Source of the DNA: Paralithodes platypus
Taxonomy: Eukaryota; Arthropoda; Malacostraca; Decapoda; Lithodidae
Length of the DNA: 64,000 nt
NCBI GenBank assembly: GCA_032716605.1
Contig: CM064523.1
Coordinates: forward strand, 40,889,526-40,953,525
Reading direction: 5' to 3'
Part shown: positions 54,970 to 64,000 of the stretch, piece by piece
Numbering within the stretch: position 1 is the stretch's first letter
Layout of the letters: the number at the start of each line of letters is the position of its first letter
Position numbers and translations under genes: made by a program
The notes under the pieces: generated by a model
What the model saw: only the letters and a program-made list of their open reading frames with translations
Databases searched by the model: none
What the model was told of the DNA's origin: nothing

Positions 54970-56828
54970 TGTTACGACCTGGCACTCGGGTACACAAGGG
55001 CTCTCAATCAGGACTCGAATACGGCTCGCTGCCACAACGGAAACACACGATCCCATCCCCTGAGTACTGCCAGCCGAACAAAAAACACCAATACCCTCCA
55101 GAGTTCAATCTGCTATAACGGGGTATACAAGAACTCGGTACTAGTGTTCAACAACAGACTAATAAAGAGACAGGAATTCTCTAGTCTGGTTAACAATCAA
55201 ACAAAGAAGTAAGAAACAACAACACCAAAGAATAGTGTTGGCCGAAGCCGAAGTAATCCACCCTTGACTAAGAACTTAAGAAGTCCTCCACCCTCTACTT
55301 CGGATCGGCACTATTACGTTACGTTAATTAATAGTCCTTAAGCATCGAGCAAGGAATCTTCTGAAAAAAGTTAGATGCTTCTCGGATGCTCGTAAGAAGT
55401 ACGTATCGGATTTTGAACAGTAATTCAATAAGAAAAACACTGGCAATTAAATACTATTAAAGGTTTAAATTGGCATAAGAATAATTAAAAGAATATGCAA
55501 TAGTAAATGGCAAACATTAAAAAGAAGTACTCCGCAAATGCAACGGAAATAGCCTACTCGGATTGTGCTCGTGGGCCACTAATCACTAAAGTAGCCAAGC
55601 TTGCAACACATGAAATCAATAGTGCATAACCAATATCATACATAAGGAAAGCTTCAATACTATTCTGTATCTACTAATCGAGTAAAGTCTAGCTGGGGTA
55701 CTGTGGGCAAAAGGTAGCAGTGACTGAGCAAAAACGGCTCGTAGCCTAGCGAAGTCCTCACAACTGTTTAAAGTATTACGTTAACACTAACAAGTGCACT
55801 TTGAGAAATCCAGATCCCTTGTATCTGGTTTTCTCCCGGCTCCTTGACAAAGTAAAAACAAGCTGTTAATAAAATACAGGGTGGTTAGGCTCTTGCCCTC
55901 ACGCACTGTAAATTATTAACTCAACACAGTCAGCCGCGAAGACAACCTAGGCTTCACTGAACCGAAACGAGTATGCAGGTTTATCGCTTAACCACTGCAT
56001 CAAACAACAACTCGTAACACAGAAAAGCCTTACCCCAGTCTAGCATTACCTAGACTAGCAGAAAACAGGAATAATAATAATAATACACAGGGAAATGCAT
56101 AGACAAGTGCAACAAACATAAATCAATCCTATTCTAAGTTAACCCTTCCAAAATAGGCTATCTAATAGGCATGTATCTCATGAGAACTCAAGCGATAATA
56201 CGTTGGCTGACTAGCTCTGCACCAACGGGACCATGGAAGTTAAAAAGGGTAGGGAAAAGAGGAGATAAGAATGTAAGGTAGTAGAGAAAGTTCACATCAG
56301 TCAGAAGAATATATATAGTTAGCAAGGGAAATGAGAAGTCGCTCTGCCTAATGAGTTCTGATCAAAAAATGGCTAGACTTCCCTTTTTATACTCGGCCCT
56401 CTAGTGAGCCCAACGTGAACTACTAAGGACCGCCCACTGACAATCATTACGTAATTTCTCTCTCTCCTCTGGGATAGACAAAGGCTTTCCTAGCACTGAG
56501 GGGAGGGGGGAGGGGGGGGGAGTGCTAGTGAGTTAGGCCCACCTCCCGCATGGCGCACCCACTGACCCCCAACTGTGGCTGCCGCTTCTCCCATCATTAC
56601 TAATAAGTTTTACACACAATACTTATAACTAATGATATAAAATAGAACTCGTTGACTCAGATGAAAACAAAATACATATTCATATTACTTATAGTACAAC
56701 GGCTCACATGAACTAAGTTAGGAAACTCTACATAGACTACAGCCAAAGTTCCTGCCCTGACGATCCTAGCGAGAGTGGGGCATGACTAGGCGTTCTGTAC
56801 AGCATGCTCACACTGGACATGCGTCACA
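54970..56828 (-). repeat. LTR 4 of the gypsy array (5' LTR of the full element)
   Basis: 1859 bp, near-identical to LTRs 2 and 3. Its outer end CGTCACA is followed by CTAT (56829-56832), which pairs with CTAT (as ATAG, 37243-37246) beyond the outer end of LTR 1 and marks the array as one insertion. Confidence 0.95.
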
Positions 56829-57175
56829 CTATTATAATAATCAATGTTCCTCAGAGCTTTCCCAGTGTGTACCACCTCCTCTACGTAGAGTTAGCAGTAC
56901 CCATCTTGCAACACAATCCCACCCCTACTCTGTGCAACTCTTCAACCCAAGAATGAAACGTTATTCTCAGACTTTCTTCTATTCAACTGCTGACCTCTTG
57001 AACTCTCTCCCAGAATCAGCCTTTCCCTCTTCCTATGACTTAACTTGCTTCAAACTCTGTGTGTCCAGGCATTCTGGCTCGAACGTCCCTTGATTTTGGC
57101 CCTGTCACTCTTTCAACTCTGGGGGAGGCACTCAATACAGGTATTTCTGCCTTTTGTCTCCCTCACTCACATAGA
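56829..57175 (+). pseudogene. Jockey-like copy 4, 3' part
   Basis: It continues the frame interrupted by the gypsy array: YYNNQCSSELSQCVPPPLRR, then HPYSVQLFNPRMKRYSQTFF and LNSLPESAFPSSYDLTCFKL, to about 57080. The shared 3' block (CTCTGGGGGAGGCACTCAATAC) follows, then an A-rich end at 57174-57187. Confidence 0.8.
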
Positions 57176-57221
57176 AAAAAAAAAAAAATATATATATATA
57201 ATTATATATCTATCTATCTAT
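57176..57221. repeat. A run, TA and TCTA microsatellite
   Basis: The poly-A-like end of Jockey-like copy 4 passes into (TA)n and then (TCTA)n, where the RTE-like copy 2 tail begins. Confidence 0.85.
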
Positions 57222-58516
57222 GTATTGCCTGACGCCGTGATCCCCGAAGGGGTGGCCACGAACGAACCGCCCCCATGCACCTCTGTCCCCAGTCAGTCGA
57301 TGCCCCTCCCCCCAACCAGCACCGCCTTCGTTCATGTAGTTCCTCACTCCATCCTTCCACCTCATATTCGGTCTACCTCTCCCCCTCTGTCCCTCCACCT
57401 CGCTCTCGTACACCTTCTTAGTCATTCTCTCGCTTTCCATACGTTCCATATGGCCGAACCATCTCAAGTTGTTCCTTTTCACACTTTCCAGCACATCTAC
57501 CTCCACACCACACCTCCTTCTTACTTCCTCATTAGTCTGTCTATCCCTCCATGTAACTCCGCACGCACTCCTTAAGTAATTCATTTCCACTGCTCTCACT
57601 CTTGGTCTGAGTCTCTCAACCAACGTCCATGCTTCGCTTCCGTAAGTCAGTGTCGGGATTACCACACTGTCATGCAAGGACTTCTTCACTTCCATACTGA
57701 CCACCCTATTTCTTGTTACTGCTTTTAGCGTTCCTACAACCCTCTTCCCCTGTTGTACCCTCTCCCGCACCTCTTCATCCATAGTCCCATCTTTACTCAA
57801 CACACTGCCCAGATACTTAAAAGAGTTGACGATCTCCATAGCCTGACCGTTCAGCTTCACCTCACACTCTGTGACTTCACCCCTTTCGAAGACCATAACC
57901 TTGCTCTTCCCGTATTTACCTTCAAATTCCGTTTTTCGCACACTGTTCCAAACTCATTTACCAGACCCTGCAACTCCCATTCATTATCACTCATCAGAAC
58001 TGTATCATCTGCAAACAGCAGTATAGGTAGCTTCCACTCAAATCCCTCCCTTTTCAGCGATACACCAACATCCACTGCTCTTGATAGTATTTCTTTCATA
58101 ACTCCATCCATATATACAGTAAACAACCACGGGGACATCACACACCCCTGTTTCAAACCAACATTCAGGTCAAAGAACTCGCTCTGCTCACTCTCCACAT
58201 GTACTGCCGCCTTTGCACCCTCATACATGCTCTTCACTGCTTTCAGCAACTTGCCCTCTACTCCGTATATTCTAAGTACTTTCCACAAACCTTCTCTATC
58301 CACTCTGTCATAGGCCTTCTCCAAGTCCATAAAGGCAACATACACCTTTTGTTTCTTCTCCAGATACTTCTCCACAACACAATTCAGGGTAAAAATCTGA
58401 TCTACACATCCTCTTCCCTTCCTAAAACCTCCCTGCTCGTCGCCTATCCATTTCTCCGTTCTCACTCTCACTCTCTCAATCACTACCCTACTGTATACCT
58501 TCCCTACTACGCTTAT
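57222..58516 (-). pseudogene. RTE-like copy 2, 5'-truncated
   Basis: Minus strand. It covers the RT from GKVYSRVVIERVRV to the C-terminal GHPFGDHGVRQ and is almost identical to the matching part of 17015-20055. One C is missing in CTTCCCGTATTT (about 57908-57915) compared with copy 1 (CTTCCCCGTATTT), which splits the frame into 57857-58483 and 57210-57941. FADDTVLM is intact near 57995-58020. The 5' truncation edge meets a TA microsatellite. Confidence 0.85.
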
Positions 58517-58562
58517 TATATATACTGTATATATATACCGATATATATATATATACGGTATA

Positions 58563-58612
<50 letters not shown>

Positions 58613-58634
58613 ATATATAGATGTATATATATAC

Positions 58635-58687
<53 letters not shown>

Positions 58688-58720
58688 ATACCGGTATATA
58701 TAATATATATATTTTTTTTT
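58517..58720. repeat. Long compound AT microsatellite
   Basis: About 200 bp of (TA)n with CTGTATA, CCGATATA and CGGTATA interruptions, followed by a T run at 58711-58721. Confidence 0.95.
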
Positions 58721-58723
58721 TTA

Positions 58724-58800
58724 GGGGAGCTGTGGTGGAGTGGTCTTGCCACTTGACTTATAATCCAATGGACCCGGGTTCGAATCCCGGTATGTCAATG
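58724..58800 (+). repeat. tRNA-derived SINE head
   Basis: It contains an A-box-like TGGTGGAGTGG (58732-58743), a D-arm-like GTGG...CCAC, a loop CTTATAA that would carry anticodon UAU, and a B box GGGTTCGAATCCCGG (58776-58790). The anticodon stem lacks one base pair and the acceptor ends do not pair, so it is a tRNA-derived repeat rather than a functional tRNA gene. Confidence 0.6.
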
Positions 58801-58872
58801 GGAAGATATTATTGGGATGGAATTTGTACTGTACCTAGTATCACTGAATTACCACAAAGCCCACCAAAACGC

Positions 58873-59075
58873 CAAATATATACCTTCATTGTTTCCCATT
58901 ATATAGCACTGTATGAATATATTCCCATTATATAGCACTGTATGAATATATACCTTCATTGTTTCCCATTATATAGCACTGTATGAATATATACCTTCAT
59001 TGTTTCCCATTATATAGCACTGTATGAATATATACCTTCATTGTTTCCCATTATATAGCACTGTATGAATATTCC
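58873..59075. repeat. 41 bp minisatellite
   Basis: The unit TACCTTCATTGTTTCCCATT...GAATATA recurs at 58881, 58951, 58992 and 59033. The spacing is 41 bp, except that the first interval contains an extra partial unit. It could be the tail part of the SINE. Confidence 0.9.
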
Positions 59076-59341
59076 CATATTCAAAATATGCTACAGGGAG
59101 ACAATGCCTAGTTAGTTCAGTGTTCATTAGGTGGCGTTCTCAGAGTGAGGGTCCAAATCTAGGAGATGAGACAGTGAAGCACTGGAGCGAGGCAGCTTCA
59201 TAGATGGGGCCGCTTCCAGCCGTGAGTGGGCAACTAAGCCCCATGCATCCTGCAAAGGCAAGATGGCAGGGGCTGGTTGCAGCTAAAAGTGCTTCACATG
59301 TCTCACCCTCTAGACTGGAACGAGACCTCACAGGCAGCGTA
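59076..59341. other. No gene seen
   Basis: GC-richer segment (59180-59335) between two AT-rich repeats. The frame at 59204-59509 runs into the microsatellite and has no family signal. Confidence 0.4.
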
Positions 59342-59359
59342 GAATATATATATATATTA

Positions 59360-59396
<37 letters not shown>

Positions 59397-59425
59397 TGTA
59401 TATACTGTTTATATACATATATATA
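59342..59425. repeat. AT microsatellite
   Basis: (TA)n runs with CTGTATATACTGTTTATATAC interruptions. Confidence 0.95.
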
Positions 59426-59577
59426 TTGTATTTTGGCAACACTTTCTATACTAGTAATATCGTGGCACCCTTAATAATTCTTCTACAACAAGTGTCACTC
59501 ACCCTGTAATATTGTTATCACTTTTTGAGACCACCTCCACCATGTTTACTACAATATACATTCGTGGACATCTTATT

Positions 59578-59679
59578 AGGTCCGTGCGAAGTGATGACCT
59601 CTAGTCGCCACTCATGTCGTTGTTGTTAGGTCCGTGCGAAGCAGGACCTCTAAAGCTCACTCATGTTGTTGTTGTTCTT
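59578..59679 (-). repeat. Two ~50 bp tandem units at the CR1-like 3' end
   Basis: TAGGTCCGTGCGAAG...ACTCATGTCGTTGTTGT occurs twice (about 59578-59629 and 59630-59679). Short tandem repeats at the 3' end are typical of CR1-group elements, so these may be its 3' terminus. The DNA 59426-59577 before it, and 59680-59899 after it, shows no other feature. Confidence 0.6.
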
Positions 59680-59899
59680 GTACAAAGGAGTACAAAGGAA
59701 ATCAAGCAACAACAGTCCAGCGACCCCTCAAACACTGATGGTCAATTGTCCAAACATTATTTTACAGTGGGTAAGGGAAATATGGAAAGGGAAGACTGCC
59801 CTGGGACAAATGTCCGTGGCAGGATTAGGAGATGTTAGTAGGGGACAGTTGTTATTAATATATTAGGGGAAAAACAAAATACTTTATTAATTTACAAAT

Positions 59900-60246
59900 G
59901 CAGTCAGTCGTGTATTTAAGGCAAGGTGTTTGTCTAGGCGAAGTTTAAAAGAATCAACGGTGCTGCAGTCTATGACATCTCGGGGAAGCCCATTCCACAA
60001 GTTGACAACTCAATTGAATAAGAAATTCTTAGACTTATGTGAGTTAAAAGATTTACCAATAATTTTGCAACTATTTCCCCGCATGTCGTTTGATTGGTCG
60101 ATAGTTAAGTATTTATTACAGTTCATATTGTCGATGTCTTTGATGATTTTGTACACTTGAATTAAGTGGCCTCTTGATCTATGTTGGGTTAAAGGAAATG
60201 TATTTAATTCTCTAAGAGACTCCTCGTATGTGTTGTTCTTTAGTTC
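59900..60246 (-). pseudogene. CR1-like non-LTR retrotransposon, C-terminal piece
   Basis: Minus strand across the region: SLRELNTFPLTQHRSRGHLI, QVYKIIKDI, RGNSCKIIG, LWNGLPRDVIDCSTVDSFKL, ending with a short basic tail near 59905. These are the standard C-terminal blocks of CR1-group polymerases. One in-frame stop lies before VVNLWNGLP. Confidence 0.75.
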
Positions 60247-60250
60247 CTAA

Positions 60251-60721
60251 CCCGCGGGGGGGGTTGGGGGTGTAACATGGTAGTGCCTGGCGGGCATATT
60301 TACCGAAAACTAGTATCATTCCATGCTCTGTTTCATGCATAAGAAAGAGCCAGAGCCTAATACAATTATATATCCGGAAAAGAACAAAAAAAGAGCTTCC
60401 CAATGACATCTGAATAATTCTTGTACGACAACGGGTTCTTGTGCAACGATCGTGCAACTGGAAGTGCAAATACCCCAAAATGAGGTATTTTCCCCGAATG
60501 TATCCATATTTTGAGAGATTGAGGATCGATACAGTAGGTCTCAGTGTGGGTCCCACCACTGTCGCGAGCGGACCAAGCCCACCTGTTGTCATTGCAATGG
60601 TCGCTCTCTCTCTCATCACTCATATTGGCCTAAAAAATGCACGAGTCATAATTATGACAGGCACCGCAGTAGTGGCCACTATTCTCTCTGCCGTCATATG
60701 ACTGTCACCCTCGGCTGAGGG
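60251..60721 (+). mobile_element. TTAA-type MITE of another subfamily, inserted in the CR1-like element
   Basis: 471 bp flanked by CTAA (60247-60250) and TTAG (60722-60725), both one change from TTAA. The CR1 reading goes from VQRRVTKMLPCL on one side to NNTYEESLREL on the other. The ends (CCCGCGGGG, and reversed CCCTCAGCC) differ from the other MITEs. The inside carries the same core (TTTCATGCATAAGAAAGAGC, CCAATGACATC, TGTGCAACGATCGTGCAA). Confidence 0.7.
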
Positions 60722-60725
60722 TTAG

Positions 60726-61006
60726 GCAAGGTAACATTTTAGTAACTCTACGTTGAACTAATTCTAGCTTGTCCAATGTCCATATCTTTTTGGTAGTAAG
60801 GACACCAGCATTTAGCGCAATAGTCCAGGATAGGGCGGGCCAACAAATTGTAAAGAATTAAGATTACGTCTTTGGATTTTTGCTCAAATGACCTGCCTAT
60901 AAAGCCAATTATTTTGTTTGCCTTCTTAACAACTTCTGAACATTGTTGACTCGGTTTAAGGTTACTCGATGTTGTTACTCCCAAATCAGTTTCTCTGTCT
61001 ACCCTC
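60726..61006 (-). pseudogene. CR1-like element, middle piece
   Basis: Minus strand: VTTSSNLKPSQQCSEVVKKA, NKIIGFIGRSF, ILYNLLARPILDYCAKCWCP, and TLDKLELVQRRVTKM. This is the thumb segment of CR1-group polymerases. It is bounded by two independent MITE insertions. Confidence 0.8.
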
Positions 61007-61010
61007 TTAA

Positions 61011-61490
61011 CACCTTACGAGCGGCCTATGCGGTTTATTTATGTGTACCGCACAGCGGGGTGTTTTTAGCCAAAATAGGGCTGTTTACGTGATCATTTTC
61101 ATGCCTAAATAAGACCCAGAACGTAAAACAAGTACCTATCCCTGAAAGGGCATAAACAGAGCTTTCGAATGACACCATAACGATCCTTGTATGATGGATA
61201 GTTTTCTTGCAATAACCGTGCAACGCGAGTGCAAAAAGCAGGTAATTCGGTACTTTCAGTACATAATTGAGTATGTAGCGAGTGAGAGAGGGAGGAGGGA
61301 GCTGAGATTTGTGTCAGTAGGTTCGCCGCGGTGGTCTGGAGCAGTCATACGCTCGCTAGTCTCCTGCCACCACTTGTCTCTCTCTCTCAGCCACATTACG
61401 TGCTGAAATTGCCACTCGACCTATGTCGAGCGCCGCCACATAGTCCAGCTTTATTTAACTCGACTTATGTTGCTCGCCGCTAAATAAGGG
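61011..61490 (+). mobile_element. piggyBac-type MITE, copy C, inserted in the CR1-like element
   Basis: 480 bp between TTAA 61007-61010 and TTAA 61491-61494. The left end is CACCTTACGAGCGG and the right end CCGCTAAATAAGGG, the best-preserved right end of the three copies and identical in its last 14 bases to the 3.5 kb element. It differs from copy A by scattered substitutions. Confidence 0.9.
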
Positions 61491-61494
61491 TTAA

Positions 61495-62640
61495 GCTGGG
61501 TGCTTTCTCATTTAGGTTTCCGATATGGAGTGCTTTACATTTATCCGCATTGAAACACATTTACCAAATTTGAGCCCAATCTGACAAATTATCTAGATTA
61601 TTTTGCATATCTTCAACATGTTCATTTGAGAGTACGCTATTTGCAATTTTTGTATCGTCAGCACACTTTGAGATTGTACAGGTGAGACCCTCATCTATGT
61701 CGTTAATGTAAATTAGGAAGAGAACTGTCCCCAGTACCAATCCCTGGGGTACCCCGCTACGCACATTGATCCATTTTTATGCTTTACTGTTTATGACTAC
61801 TCTTTGCTTTCTGTCACAATTTTCTATCCATTTCAACGCACCGTCTTGTATTCCATACGCTTTTAGTTTTATCAATAAACGTTTGTGGGGAACTTTGCCA
61901 AAGGCCTTTTGAAAATCAAGGTATATAATATCTACAGCTTTACTCTTATCATATTGGTTGAGGATATCGTGGAAGAAGTCTAAGAGGTTTGTTAAGCAGG
62001 AACGTTTGTTACGAAACCGTGTTGAGTATGTTTTTTTATTTAAGTGATTTACGAGTTTGTCTTTTATGAGTGTTTCTAGCATTTTACATACAACTGAGGT
62101 TAAGCTAATTGGACGATAGTTACTAGTTAAGGATTTGCTTCCTTTTTTTAATATCGGTGTTACGTTGGCGAGCTTCCACTAATCAGGCATAGTCCCAGAC
62201 TGTAAGGATTTATTGAAGAGCAATGGCAGTGGTTTGGAGAGCTCATACTTAGCTTCCTATAGAAATCTAGGCAACATTGTATCAGGTTCAGTCGATTTAT
62301 TTACCTTGAGTTCATCTACACATTTCAAAGCTTCTCTCTCTGTAATGCTGATACTGCTTAGAACGTCAAAATTATCTATCTAAACCAGCGATGCTGTAGG
62401 GATATTACTAAGGTCTTCTGTTGTAAAAACTGATGCAAAGAAAATTTTGAGAGCGTTACTAATTTTTGCTTCATCTTTAGTGTTATCTCCTTTCTCATAG
62501 ACTAACAGACCAATCGTTGAAGTCAATACTTTCTTCTTCCCGATGTAACTATAAACAAATTTCGGGTTTGTCTTACTTTGATTTGCAACACGTAATTCTA
62601 GCGTGTTTTTTCTTTGTTTGATTAACTCTTTGGCATTGCG
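61495..62640 (-). pseudogene. CR1-like element, RT core
   Basis: Minus strand, from about 62640: ANQSKTNPKFVYSYIGKKK, EREALKCVDELKVNKS, WKLANVTPILKKGSK, NYRPISLTSVVCKMLE (about 62085-62130), DIIYLDFQKAFGKVPHKRLL (about 61860-61925), RSGVPQGLVLGTVLFLIYIN-DI (61700-61764), and ADDTKIANS (about 61637-61665). LSDWAQIW follows. A few stops interrupt it (for example at 61774, and one near 62180). The endonuclease is missing, so the copy is 5'-truncated. Confidence 0.85.
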
Positions 62641-62841
62641 TTGTAGATCTACAAATATAAATTTATTTTCATGGGTTGTTGTTGTTTTTGTTGTCGTTAG
62701 GGCGATCGCTATTAAAAAGGTCTATTTCTCGGTTATTACTCAACCAAATGTTATTATTTTTCACTTGCATATACGAGCATCTATCCTCTAGGCCTAACTG
62801 GGCCCTTTTTTCAAATTTCGGCCTGGGTACCCCTCAAATAC
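62641..62841. other. Junction DNA between CR1-like and RTE-like copies
   Basis: AT-rich DNA with a GTTGTTGTTGTTTTTG stretch. The frame starting at 62676 joins this segment artificially to the RTE-like polymerase and is not a start for it. Confidence 0.5.
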
Positions 62842-64000
62842 AGTACAGTAGGGTAGTGATTGAGAGAGTGAGAGTGAGAACGGAGAAATGGATAGGTGAC
62901 GAGCAGGGAGGTTTTAGGAAGGGAAGAGGATGTGTAGATCAGATTTTTACCCTGAATTGTGTTGTGGAGAAATATCTGGAGAAGAAACAAAAGGTGTATG
63001 TTGCCTTTATGGACTTGGAGAAGGCCTATGACAGAGAGGATAGAGAAGGCATGTGGAAAGTACTTAGAATATACGGAGTAGATGGCAAGTTGCTGAAAGC
63101 AGTAAAGAGCATGTATGAGGGTGCAAAGGCGGCAGTACGTGTGGAGAATGAGCAGAGCGAGTTCTTTGACCTGTATGTTGGGTTGAAACAGGGGTGTGTG
63201 ATGTCCCCGTGGTTGTTTACTGTATATATGGATGGAGTAATAAAAGAAATACAAGGAAGAGCAGTGGATGTTGGTGAATTGCTGATAAGGGAGAGAAATG
63301 AGTGGAAGCTGCCTGTACTGCTGTTTGCTGATGATACAGTTCTGATGAGCGATAATGAATGGGAGTTGCAGGGTCTGGTAAATGTGTTTGCAACAGTGTG
63401 CGAAAAATGGAATCTGAAGGTAAATGCGGCGAAGAGCAAGGTTATGGTCTTCAAAAGGGGTGAAGCCACAGAGTGTGAGGTGAAGTTGAACGGTCAGGCT
63501 ATGGAGATTGTCAGCTCAATTAAGTACCTGGGCAGTGTGTTGAGTAAATATTGGACTATGAAGTATGGGAGAGGGTGCAACAGGGGAAGAGGGTTATAGG
63601 AATGCTGAAAGCAGTAACAAGAAATAGGGTGGTCAGTATGGAAGTGAAGAAGTCCTTGCATGACAGTGTGGTAATCCCGACACTGACTTACGGAAGCGAA
63701 GCATGGACGTTTGAGAAGAGACTCAGACCAATAGTGAGAGGGGTGGAAATGAGTTACTTGAGAAGTGCGTGCGGAGTTACATGGAGGGATAGACAGACGA
63801 ATAAGGAAGTAAGAAGGAGGTGTGGTGTGGAGGTAGAAGTGCTGGAAAGTGTGAAAAGGAAAAACTTGAGATGGTTCGGCCATATGGAACGTATGGGAAG
63901 CGAGAGAATGACTAAGAGGGTGTACGAGAGCGAGGTGGAAGGACAGAGAGGGAGAGGTAAACCGAAGGAGAGGATGAAGGATGGAGTGAGGAAGTATATG
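62842..64000 (+). pseudogene. RTE-like copy 3, 5'-truncated and running off the window
   Basis: Plus strand from VIERVRVRTEKWIGDEQGGF, through VAFMDLEKAYDREDREGM (about 63001-63050), GLKQGCVMSPWLFTVYMDGV, and FADDTVLMSDNEWELQ (about 63328-63375), to LGSVLSKYWTM. A deletion near 63555-63575, relative to LSKDGTMDEEVRERVQQG in copy 1, shifts the frame. The C-terminal blocks then continue in another frame (TYGSEAWTF near 63690, RWFGHMERMGSERM near 63870). It is more diverged from copies 1 and 2 than they are from each other. Confidence 0.85.

Noticed and set aside
58724..58800. Functional tRNA gene (anticodon UAU)
   Set aside because: Anticodon stem lacks a pair and the acceptor ends do not match; better explained as a SINE head.

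Overview
This window looks like animal nuclear DNA, most likely from an arthropod with a repeat-rich genome; a decapod crustacean is my guess from the mix of families, and nothing in the sequence proves it. I found no host protein-coding gene. Almost everything recognisable is transposable-element sequence, much of it nested, separated by AT-rich DNA and long microsatellites (TA, CT, TCTA, GT).

Layout. 1-369: end of a non-LTR reverse transcriptase. 1128-1607: a TTAA-flanked piggyBac-type MITE. 2744-7000: a decayed Ty3/gypsy element with another TTAA element inside its integrase. 7885-10790: a decayed Jockey-like element (minus). 11494-22558: a long-LTR Ty3/gypsy element (copy 1) with a 4 bp target duplication, internal deletions, and a full-length RTE-like element (17015-20055) inserted in it. 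23742-24201: a second MITE copy. 25451-27497: a Penelope-like element with RT, a GIY-YIG domain and a possible hammerhead remnant. 28310-32722: a tRNA-derived SINE head and two Jockey-like pieces, one split by a TTAA element. 32802-57175: a complex nested locus, described next. 57222-64000: two 5'-truncated RTE copies, a SINE head, a 41 bp minisatellite and a CR1-like element split by two TTAA MITEs.

The main structure is 32802-56832. A Ty3/gypsy element (minus strand, 1.86 kb LTRs) inserted into a Jockey-like element with target duplication CTAT. It exists as an array LTR - short internal - LTR - short internal - LTR - full internal - LTR. The two short internals carry the same deletion joints. 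The full internal region (49231-54969) is nearly intact and encodes gag, zinc knuckle, protease, integrase, reverse transcriptase and RNase H in that order. Integrase upstream of RT is the Gmr1-type order, not the usual Ty3/gypsy order. Its frame is broken only by one TAG in gag, and the diverged copy 1 has TAG at the same place. The outermost LTR was hit by a 3.5 kb piggyBac-like element at a TTAA. A second copy of that element lies 3.6 kb away in opposite orientation, and the DNA between the two copies is inverted, so the two halves of the LTR now point in opposite directions.

TTAA-flanked elements are the other theme: at least five insertions are dated relative to a host element they interrupt, and several share a conserved internal core although their ends differ.
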